A stretch of DNA of 27,699 nucleotides from Acanthamoeba lenticulata (Eukaryota > Discosea > Longamoebia > Acanthamoebidae), in the NCBI GenBank assembly GCA_002179805.1, contig NAVB01001060.1:1-27699 (forward strand), in the 5' to 3' direction. The notes under the pieces were generated by a model. It made no database searches, had not been told where the DNA came from, and saw only the letters and a list, made by a program, of their open reading frames with translations. Shown here piece after piece: positions 8,912-17,992 of the stretch. The position numbers were made by a program, and so were the translations under genes. The stretch's first letter is position 1. The number at the start of each line of letters is the position of its first letter.

Positions 8912-11900
8912 CTACGACGCCAACTCAAGCATGCTCGCAGGCAGTTCTTCCATGCTCACCCCAAGCGAGGCGGACGTATCCGTCATCGTCTGCCAGTCGT
9001 CTGTCGTGACCAAGTTGATCACCACACCTGCCCGGCCGAACGTACAACACCTCCCGGCCCTGTTTATTCACATCACACAAACACACACACATTACATACA
9101 CATTACACACGACAGCAGGTGTCAGCAACATGTGCATAAAAATGCTTAAAATTGTGATGTGATCTTGCGTACCGATGCACATAGGTCTCGGGGGTCCTGG
9201 GCAGGTCGTAGTTCAACACAAGGTTAACATTGCAGGTCCGAACGCCAATGGCCAGAAGGTCATTCGTGATCAAGATCCGCGACTTCCCAGCGACAAACTC
9301 CCTGGAAAAGGGACCAAAGGGAGGAGCGAACGATGGTGAGTTGTCCACCAATGATCCGGGGTTGGTTGATGGGTGTGCATACAGGATGATCAGATCACGG
9401 CTGTTCTGATCAAGGTCGCCGTGGACGCTTGTGCCTGGGAAGGACGCTTCCACCAGCTTCTGCGTCAGCCAATCCACCTTTCGCTTCGTGGTGCAGAAGA
9501 TGATCACCTGCAAGAAGCACAACAGAAAGAAGAAAAGGAAAAGGAAAAAGAAAAGAAGTAAGAACGAGAAGAGCTCGTCGAGACAAGGAGGGCCACGCGC
9601 GCACCTGGCTGAAGGCGATCCCATCAAGGAGGTCGAGGAGCGTCTCAAACTTCCACTGCTCGCGCTCGACGTCGACGTAGTAGTGGCGGCCTTCCTCGAG
9701 CATCCACTCCGTCCGTGGCAGCGTCACCGACAGCAGCGGCCGCTTCCGGTTCTTGTCCGTTGCCGCCGTCGCCACCGACGCCGACGCGGCCTTTGGCGCC
9801 GCCGCCGATCCTTGGGGACCTCCGCCGGAACCACCAGAGAAGGGCATGAACATGGGCTCGTCCTCGGCCGGCTGATGCTCTGCGACCTCTTCGTCCTTGT
9901 CGTCGGCGCGCACGTTGACGTGATCTAGGGGCCAGCTGGAGAGGAGGGCCTCGCCGTCCGCGGTCCGCCGCCAGAGCCGCCGGCGATGCGCGAGCCACTT
10001 CTGGCTGCCGCCCAGGGAGCAGGTCGAGGCGACCACCAGTTGCGGCTGCGCATGGCGGAGGTAGGTCTCGCACAGCTCCTCGACGGCGTCGCCCTGGCTG
10101 TCGTTTTGGTCAAAGAAGCATGTGGCGTCGTCCACCACGAGCATGGCCAGGTCCTTCAGGTACAGGGCTTTCCTCCTTTGTGGGCAAACAGACAAAGGAA
10201 TGTGAGGCAGGCCACGCATGACGCAGGAGAGAGCGCCGAGTGGGGGGGGGACGTACTTGGCCATGTCCGCGATGCGCCCGATGCTGCCGATGACGACCAG
10301 CGGGCCGCGCTTGAGAGCTCGCACGTCGCCTCTGGGAAAAAGAGCAATTTGTAAATATTTTGTAATCTTTTTGGAAATATTTTTGGAAATTTGAAAAATG
10401 AAGGCTTCAACGCACATGACTGAGGCGCCGCCCATCAGGCAGTGGCTCACGACGACGTCCGCAGTCCGATTGGACGTCGTCTTCAGCTGCGCCGCACAGG
10501 CGTTGGCAACGTTTTGGCTCAGCCCTTCAAAGGCCCGGTGCATCTGCTGCGCGGCCTCCCTCGTCGCTGTGATCACCAGCACCATCGGGTTGCGCTTATA
10601 GCGCCAGGCAGGCGCCGCCTCTTCTTCTTCTTCTTCTTCTCCTTCTCCTTCCTTCATCTTCTCCGTCGAGGTTCGTTGCAGCGCCTCCTCGTGCTCGGCG
10701 CGCCACAGGGCAGCGACCCGCTGCATGGTGCCCACGACCAGGGCCGCGCTCTTGCCGCAGGCCGGCGGTGCCTGGAAGAAGACGTCCCAGCCTGCGGCGA
10801 TGGCTGGCAGCACGCGCGCCTGCACGCTCGACGGGCGCTCGAACCCGTAGGTGTAGACGTCGCGCAACGCGGCGAGCTCGACGGCGGCCTTTTCCTCGCC
10901 GTCGGTCGCGTCGACCGTGAGGGCTTCTTCGTTCCACAGGTCGTCAAACGACTGCAGCGGCTCCGGCGGTCGCGCGCTGTTGGCCGCCTGCACTTGCGCG
11001 CCGCCAGCGGGCGCCGAGACGAAACGCACGACCAAGCGGCTCCGTTCACGGACGACCTCGCCAGGCTGCCCAGCGTCGTCGGGCAGCCAATACAGGTGCA
11101 CGCGCGCCGACGCAGCGTCGCTGAGGAGGAACGCCAGAAGCAGCCGACGGCGAGCGGGATCGAGGCCCGCGGCTTCCGCGCCGCTCGAATTCAATCGTCT
11201 GACGACGAAGCCATCGAACGAGCTCAGCGCGCGTTCCAACGGGAGACACCAGAGACCGTCGTAGCCGCGAGACGGCCCTGACGAGGCTGCGCTGCTCCGC
11301 TGTTTGGCCTCGCGCCGCCGCATGAGGCCCGCCCACTGGCCGAGCCATCGAAGCAGCTGCGCTTGGTCCAGCAGCAGCTCCTCCATGTCTTTGCCACAAG
11401 CAGCATCCGACGATGGGATGGCATAGGCGATGTCGCTGTTGTGGCCATCCACCGGCGTTTGATGCTGGAGCCAACCGTCCCTCACGAGACGGTCCAGCAC
11501 GAGGCTTGGCGGCACGTCGACGCGCTGGAGGAGGACCTGCTGGACCAGGACGGCCAACAGGGCGCGCAAGTTCGATGGCCTGCTGGCCGTGGCCGCGAGG
11601 GCAGTCCACCACCGCTCGAGCTTGTGCGTTGTGTCGTCGTCGAGGGAGGACGAAGACGAGGACGAGGATGACGTCGAGCGAGCAGGAGGCGACTCTGCTT
11701 CGGGATAGGCGATGACGTCGCTGCTGGCCGAGCTGTTGTCGAGGCCACGAGACACGAGCCAGCACAAAACAGACTCGAGAGACACCGGGCGGAGAACGAG
11801 AACGCCACAAAGCCCGCGCAGGGCGTTCTCCAGCTTCCTCGTCTTGCGCGGCAGCTTCGCCGGGTCCTGCGCCGTCAACCACGACTTGACCCTTTTCACA

Positions 11901-11944
11901 GCAGCTTCCATCACGCCGTCATCTATCGTAATTGATCGTTCCAT
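8912..11944 (-). CDS. eIF4A-derived DEAD-box-like protein with degenerate motifs and a 330-residue N-terminal extension
   Basis: Six exons join in phase: 11944-10416, 10331-10257, 10175-9605, 9507-9383, 9301-9173, 9059-8912; 858 residues. From about residue 330 it follows eIF4A: SFDDLWNEEAL, Q-motif YGFERPSSVQ, motif I APPACGKSA, HCLMGGASV, IGSIGRIADM, YYVDVEREQWKFETLLDLL, CTTKRKVDWLTQKL, VHGDLDQNSRDL, LVLNYDLPRTPETYVHR, and an eIF4A-like end VVINLVTTDDW. Catalytic motifs have drifted: DEAD is DDAT, SAT is STC, motif V reads LLAIGV instead of LLARGI, and motif VI is HRAGRCCTFGR, missing the middle arginine. The Walker lysine remains. A glutamate-rich loop (about 10620-10650) and a Gly/Ala linker between the two lobes are inserted. 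Family origin is clear; ATPase or helicase activity is doubtful. The N-terminal region is unrecognised. Confidence 0.88.
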
Positions 11945-12137
11945 CTTCTTTCGGTCTGTTACGGCGGCTGTCTCTGAAGAAGGCGTATTCCTTGTTCGGG
12001 TTGTTGTAATGGTTCAGCGTGCCGTTCAACCTTCATTCCACCAAACCTTGTTTTATTCTTTCTTTTTTAATTTATCGATGTTTCTTTCTTTCTTTATTCA
12101 AAAATTGAAATAAGCACAAATTGAAAAATATAATTAA

Positions 12138-12143
12138 TTTATT
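12138..12143 (-). terminator. Poly(A) signal of the CudA-like gene
   Basis: AATAAA on the minus strand, about 45 nt past the TGA at 12184-12186, in an AT-rich stretch. It supports the proposed 3' end. Confidence 0.55.
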
Positions 12144-12183
12144 ATGTACAGCACAAAACGGACGGCCGTCGTTCCACCAGCCA

Positions 12184-14172
12184 TCAGAGGTGGAAGACGT
12201 CACGATAAAAGACTTCAATCCGCTCCAGCTCGGCCCGATGCGGGCACGACGGACACGTGCATTCGCCGCTCACCGACACGCCAGCGCCACCACCGCCCTC
12301 GGCTGTCCATCCCCCCAACTCGCGTCGTCAGCACATGCCCGACGCACGACACAACACGACACACGGCATACACGCACCATCTGCGTCGCTGCCGGGCGCT
12401 GGCTGCAGGCCCTCTGCCACGAACAGGTCGTAGAGTTCCACCAGATTTTCTCTGCAGGCGTGTGTACACGTGAGCCCGACGACGAGACGACGCGGCACAC
12501 GCGGGGGGGGGGGGAAGGTGTGCGCGTACCGCGAGAGGGGCGACTGGACGAGGACCTTCTGGATGCGCTCCTCGCGGTCGTCCGCCGGAGCCGCCGCAAA
12601 GTGGCGCAGGAGGCCGTCGAGCGCCGTCTCAAAATCCACGCTCGCATCGACGTGCTGCAGTTGTTGTTGCTGCTGTTGCTGTTGCTGCTGCTGATGTAGT
12701 TGCTGCTGCTGCTGTTGCTGCTGTTGTTGTTGGTACTGCATTTGCATCTGCATTTGCATCTGTTGCTGATGATACATCTGCTGTTGGTGCTGCTGCATAA
12801 ACTGCTGGTGGTGGTGTTGGGGCACACTGCCCACGAACGGCTGCTGCTGTTGTTGTTGCAGCTGCTGCTGTGGCTGGGCTTGGCGCGCAACGCCGCCCGA
12901 GTAAAAGTCCCCGTCGCCGGCGCCCTCCCTGTCCGCACGCGTGAGCGACTCAGAGGATGTGGCCGCGCGTGCGTGTGCGATGCGCTCGTACCCTTCTTCA
13001 CCTTCTGAACCCTCCTCTCCGTCCCTGCGCGCGATGCTGACGTCAGCAAGGGCACAAGCGCACGACACGACACACGCGCACGTACCCGCTGTCGTCATCG
13101 TCGAGAGCCATCCCGGCCTCGTCGTCGCCGGCGGCGGCGACGATGCTGTCGAGCGTGATGCCGGAGCCCTCGGCCAGCTGGTCAAGCAGGCGCTGCTGGG
13201 CCTGCTGCTGCTGTTCGATGCGCGTGAGGGCCTCGATCAGCAAGTCGTTGAGCGTTCGCTTCTTGCTCGGCCGCCGCTTCTTGAGCTGCTCTGGTTTCTG
13301 TAGACACCGGTGATGACGTCAGCATCGGACACGATCGCGCGTGTGTCGTGTCGTGGGGTGGCGTACAGAGATGACTTTGATGGGCAAGGAGTAGGCGACG
13401 AGGTGAGGCGAGACCTCGCGCTTGGTGAGCGGATCGAGCGCGACAAATTTGACGACGAAGAAGAGGTCCTCGTGCTGCGACGACAGGACCTTGAGCCGCA
13501 CTTCGATGTCCACCCGCCGCCCGCCGTCGGCCACGTTGACCTTGAACTGGAAGGGCTTGTTCTCCACGTAGTCGACCTCTTTCTCTGCTGACATCGCGCC
13601 ACGTCAGCACAAGGGGAACGACACGATACATGCGAGCAGGCAGGCGGGAGAGGTACCAGCGCCGCTCTCGGTGTCGTAGAGGAGGCGACAGTCAAAGGTG
13701 AGCTTGCCCAGATCGAGTTCGCCGTTGGTGAAGTAACGCGCTAGCGACATCACGTCCAGCGGCCCGCTGGACAGAAACAGACATTAGGCGTGGGGCAAGA
13801 CGACGAGCTGGAGTTGGAGTAAGGTAAGGGTACAAGGGCTTGTTGCTGCCGGCAGTGCCCAGCGACACCACGAAGGGGCTGTTCTTGACCACGACATGCA
13901 CCTTGGAAAAAAAGTATAACAAACAAATTAAACAATAATTAACGGGTGAGCCGTCAATTGGATTGGAATTTGATCTACGACAGGATTTAAAATGCTAGCG
14001 GCAGTACCTTGTGGGGCTTGCCTCCACGGGAAATTTTTTCTTCAGATAATGAATTTTGTTTTAGAATGCAGAGGGAGGGAGCTAGGCCGGCCGCAAGGGC
14101 AGGAAAGGCGACTTCCGGATGTGGATTGTCCATCTTTTTCTTTAGTTCTTTTAATGCACGCGTGCCTGGCGA
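12184..14172 (-). CDS. CudA-like (STAT-type) transcription factor with polyglutamine region (5' end unresolved)
   Basis: Eight exons join in phase on the minus strand: 14172-14008, 13901-13834, 13766-13657, 13587-13367, 13297-13086, 13036-12530, 12451-12378, 12302-12184; 491 residues plus an unknown N-terminus. The protein reads GGKPHKVHVVVKNSPFVVSL, then DVMSLARYFTNGELD, then QFKVNVADGGRRVDIEVRL, SPHLVAYSLPIKVIS, and a basic segment KPEQLKKRRPSKKRTLNDLL followed by a Gln-rich helix. This beta-rich domain with SLPIKVISKP.QLKK and KRTLND resembles amoebozoan CudA proteins, nuclear DNA-binding relatives of STATs. Then come acidic patches, long Q/H/M-rich stretches, and a C-terminal CTCPSC motif (possible metal site) before FYRDVFHL. 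Family assignment rests on recalled pattern only. Confidence 0.62.
12656..12860 (-). repeat. Polyglutamine-coding CAG/CAA region of the CudA-like gene
   Basis: Mixed CAG and CAA codons encode several Q runs separated by H, M and Y, including a repeated QMQMQMQ segment. CAA interruptions mean it is not a pure triplet array, which suggests selection for glutamine rather than simple slippage. Confidence 0.85.
13061..13355. repeat. 19-bp perfect inverted repeat flanking one exon of the CudA-like gene
   Basis: Bases 13061-13079 (CACGACACGACACACGCGC) are the exact reverse complement of 13337-13355. One arm lies in intron 13037-13085, the other in intron 13298-13366, so they bracket exon 13086-13297. 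A related direct copy with one insertion lies at 12345-12366 in another intron. Confidence 0.8.
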
Positions 14173-15035
14173 CTTGAATATCAATAAGTAAAAATAGGTT
14201 TGGTGGTAAACAAATAAAATAAATGCAATTACGTCCACGTGGTACGCACCTTTCGTCGGAGGATTCTGAAGGAGAATCTTCGCCTGCCTTTTCTTTAGCG
14301 AATTTGTGTAAAAAATGTAAAGCATACACCGGCTTCATTTTCCAAGCAGATTGGCAGCCCCTACAAGGGCTTGTTGGTAAAATGCTTGGAGACTACAGTT
14401 ACTGGAGGCAGCAAGTAAGAGTGTTGCTGTTCAGCTTATATAGCATAAAATAAGCCCTAATGTTGCTATAATCAACAAAACCATAAGGAAATGTGGTGTA
14501 GTCATTAAGATGGGCTGGTATGTCCTTTTTTACAATGTTTATATGAAGCAAGCCTGGTACAAAGCTATTAACAGCTACTTCTCCAGTACAGTCAACATCA
14601 AATTCCATTTAAAATTAATAATATGAAATTAATCCAATTAATTTACAGAACAAGATAACACAAAAGCACTGGTGTATATGAAAAAGGTGCAGCAGGCCAC
14701 AAGTGATGATGACTACACCCAAGTGCTGGTAAAGATGAAAAAAGAGGGTAAGATTGGTAATTGAAAAGGCAATGGCGTTACAGCCTTTTTTTTGCTTGCT
14801 TTGATTCAGTATGGAAATGTGTGAAGAACAACACCTTCAAGTTATATGTTGTACTTCTGTCAAAAAAATCTTTTGTTTTTAGCATATGCAAAAGCTCTTG
14901 TCAAGTCACACACACCTTTTCATCAAAACTAATCAAAATACATATACCTTCAATGGCTACCTTGTTGCTGTTGACTCCAAAGCTTGTTCATTTATTATCA
15001 TTTTAGAACAGGGAAGTTTTAATGGCTGTGAAGAA
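14173..15035. other. Low-GC stretch with conflicting short reading frames on both strands
   Basis: This stretch should hold the 5' part of the CudA-like gene and the 3' UTR of the PL8 gene, but base composition drops sharply. Minus strand: a 69-codon frame from an ATG at 14608 down to 14402 looks protein-like (VDCTGEVAVNSFVPGLLHIN, then PYGFVDYSNIR) and could be a CudA first exon. Plus strand: a frame from 14223 (LCKKCKAYTGFIFQADWQ) ends at a good donor CAA|GTAAGA (14418), and after an acceptor at 14646-14648 another frame reads TKALVYMKKVQQ and DDDYTQVLVKMKKEG. Phases on the plus strand do not join cleanly. I cannot decide which strand is coding; a decayed inserted element is possible. Confidence 0.4.
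14991..14996 (-). terminator. Poly(A) signal of the PL8 lyase gene
   Basis: AATAAA on the minus strand, about 40 nt after the TAA at 15036-15038. It marks the 3' end of the lyase and bounds the low-GC stretch. Confidence 0.5.
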
Positions 15036-17770
15036 TTACAGCCAGGCAATGATCCCTAGCGGGGATACCTTGGCGGCATTCGACGGCGGCGAGTTGGAAG
15101 CATCAACCACGGTGGATACCGACGCGCCAGTGCCTGCTGTAAGCTTGACCTGGAGCGCGGTACCAGCACCGATGGCCTCGCACGCGTCGCACGTCACCGC
15201 ACGGTCCACCAGCGTGACCCGCACGCTGGACAGCATCTGGGTCGGGTCGGACACGGTCACGCGGACCTGCCTGTCGTCGAGCTCTTGCAGAAGCACGACG
15301 CAAGGCCTGTTGGCCGCCACGCGCCAGCCGGTCGGCGCGGCATCGAGCGTCGCGTTGGCCTCCCAGAACACGACGCCCAGCAACTGCAGGTCGCGGTGCA
15401 GCACGGCCTGCACGCTGGGCGTGTTGGCCACCACAGAAAGGCGGTCGAGGGTGGCCGCCGGGTCAAACTGGGCCAACTCCACGTCGGGCACGACGACGTA
15501 GGCCAGCGAGTCGTTGCGCACGGGCGCGTCGGCGTGCGTGAGCCAGGCGCTGAACATGGGGAGCGTCGCGCTGGAGCTCGACACGCCGATATCCGACCAG
15601 GAGCCCGTGACGCTGGAGCTCGTGTTGACATGCAGCGTGACCGCGCCGCCGCTCGTCGACTCGCGATTGTCGGGGAAGATGTAGCCGACCGCGTCGTGGT
15701 GCAGCCACCAGGCGGTCTTGGACGAGCTCGAGCCCACGGCCAGCGGCGTCGTGGTGCCGCCCACGCTGGAGAAGGCGCTGCCGTTGAGTGTGCGCGAGTC
15801 GAGGACCGAGTGTACCTCGGCGGTCGCGTCGACCGAGGTCACGTTGGCCACCAACACGACAATCTCGTCGTCAAACAGGAACCACGACTTCTGGAAGCTC
15901 AGGTTCTCCGTGAAGGGCGACGAGAAGCGCATGGCGAAGATGCCGCGCTCGCCATCAGACGAGCCGCCAACAAAGGTCTCGGCGCCCAAGCTGTAGCCGT
16001 GTGAGCAGTCGAGGGTGTCGACCCCGTAGTCGACGGTGATGCCCGGGACGTGGTTCCAGTCCCACAGCGGGAAGACCGAGTTGACTGACGAGCCGGCGAT
16101 GCGGTAGTACTCGTTGCCCGTCCGGTGCACAAACATGGCGCCGTCGCTCAGGTGCAGGCCCTCGATGTTCTCCGCGTTTACGCATTCGGTGTTGGCGATC
16201 CGAGTGGAGAAGCCCTTGAGGCTGACCACGTAGCCCGGCCGGCGGTGGACCATGTAGTCGGCGGCCCAGTACATGCGGTTGCCCACGAGGTCAGACGCGT
16301 CGCCCGAGGTCAGCCGCTTGGCCATCTGCGCAAACTCGGCCGCGCGCGGCCAGTCGGCTGTGAGATTCATCAGCAGGGCCGCGTTGAGGCTCAGGCCGAG
16401 GCCGGTCGGGCGCGAGATCTCGCGGCCGGACACGGACGGGTCCCACAGCTTCTTGCTCGGGGTGAACACGCCCATCCACTGGTAGCCGTCGAGCAGGAAG
16501 CGGCTCAGCACGCTCTGCTCTGTGGCGTCTGAGGCAAAGGCCGTGCCGACGGCCGACACGAACAGGTCCACGTAGGTCTCGACGAACGACGCGCCGTAGC
16601 CGCCCGTGTAGAGAAGCCCGTTGTGCTGGAGGAAGCTCCCGTCGGCCTTGATGCCGTCCTGTAGAGCCCGACAAGACATGGTAAGGAAGGAAGGAAGTAG
16701 ACGGGAAGGAGGTTCAACACCATGGCGACGTACAGCGGCATCGGGCGAGTAATAGACTTCGTTGTTGCTGGCGGCGTAGGCGATGGCCACGCCGGTGTCG
16801 TTGCCCGTGACGAGCCCGTCGTAAACGAGGTTCTGGGCGAGCCACAGCTTGTTGGCGCCGGTCCACTCGCTGGTGTCGCGGGTCCAGTCTGAGCGACGTA
16901 GGATGCTCGAGCACTTGGCCCGGCGCGCGTCGGTGAGTCCCGCCGTCCCGGCGTCGTGCAGAAGGAGGCAGGTGGGCCCGAGCTGGAGCTGCACGCCGAT
17001 CATGTTCCACCACCAGTTCGTGTTCCACAGGCCCGTCGTGGAGCAAGGGCAACGGGCGGTGTTCCGCCAGTGGGTACAGTTTTCGTTGGTGTAGTCGTTG
17101 GCAAACCAAAAGTCGAGGCCCTGAAGGATCTTGGCCAGCAGCGTCGCGTTGGCTCGAAGCGCCGAGTTGGCGTACCAGCCCTTGGTCATCACTGTGTTAC
17201 AATCATGTATGACACATCAACCGAGGATGATGTAAGTCCTTTGTGGAGCTCGACACTTGTGGTGATGGTGTCAATCAATACCAAGCACGTTGGACAAGTG
17301 CGTGCCCGCAGGCCAACTGGCCTTGCTGGCCGTGCAACCCGCCGTATAGTCGACGCCTGTGTTGGGCCAAGCAGCACAGGAGGACTGGTTTCAGCTTCAA
17401 AGTCCGACTTTAAGCCATTTGGTGCAACCGGCGCGGGGTGGCGCGGAGAGTTGCAATTGGGTGAATTGTACCCGACCAAGTCCCGTTGTCCAACATCTGA
17501 TTCATGAGCTTAACAGCTCTGGTGTTTGTGTGTGTTTGCGGGCGCATGCGTTAACGAGATGTTCATCAAACTCGAACACTCCAAGGCTCAAGAGTCGTGG
17601 AAAACAAGAAGAAGGGAGCCGTACTGCGAAGTCGAGGCGTCAGCAACGATGGTGGAAATGAGGCGCGCTTGCACCTTTTCGGTGTCCGCTGAGCCTGCGA
17701 CGGCCGCGACGAGGATGACCGCCACGACCAGCAGGACCAAGAAGAATGATCCTCCTCGTATAAATTGCAT
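15036..17770 (-). CDS. Secreted polysaccharide lyase, family PL8 (hyaluronate/chondroitin/xanthan lyase type)
   Basis: Five exons join in phase: 17770-17625, 17518-17472, 17356-17282, 17191-16734, 16658-15036; 782 residues, a normal PL8 length. The ATG at 17770 opens a signal peptide (basic start, then FFLVLLVVAVILVAAVAGSA). The alpha-toroid follows: NGTWSGVDY, LQGLDFWFANDY, NTNWWWNMIGV (the NWW..IG asparagine region), then DGSFLQHNGLLYTGGYG with the catalytic His and Tyr of the family, and FSTRIANTECVNAENIEG with the conserved Arg, then WDWNHVPGITVDYG opening the beta-sandwich domain. PL8 enzymes cleave acidic polysaccharides by beta-elimination. The substrate (glycosaminoglycan, xanthan or alginate-like) cannot be read from sequence. 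PL8 is mainly bacterial and fungal, so ancient lateral gain is possible, but introns and codon use look native. Confidence 0.9.
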
Positions 17771-17992
17771 CTCAAGCTCTTCCTTCCTCGTCTTTTTAGC
17801 GGTTTGTTGTGGGTTGTTGTTTGTTGTGGTGCGAACGGAGCAGAAAGAAAGAACTTTGGGCGCTGCAGATCGCCACAATAATAGTGGAGGACATCACCAA
17901 CCAATCGGCACCGTCCGTGAACCAATTCGCAAAATTAAATCATAATTATTCGTGGTTTTATGCTCCGCGGCGTGTCCGCTTGTGAGCGACGG

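Noticed and set aside
9077..9110. CA-rich run considered as a possible regulatory repeat
   Set aside because: It lies inside an intron of the eIF4A-like gene (9060-9172) as the reverse of a TG-rich stretch; ordinary intronic simple sequence.
10442..11281. 279-codon plus-strand frame opposite the eIF4A-like gene
   Set aside because: Low-complexity Arg/Ala/Gly composition typical of the reverse complement of GC-rich coding DNA; eIF4A motifs lie on the minus strand.
12121..12699. Plus-strand frame ending in a leucine run
   Set aside because: The leucines are the reverse reading of the CAG/CAA polyglutamine tract of the minus-strand CudA-like gene.
15285..16004. Long plus-strand open frames opposite the PL8 gene (also 15022-15501, 16125-16532)
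   Set aside because: They are antisense shadows of a GC-rich exon. The minus frame has the PL8 catalytic motifs and a signal peptide; the plus frames have no motif.
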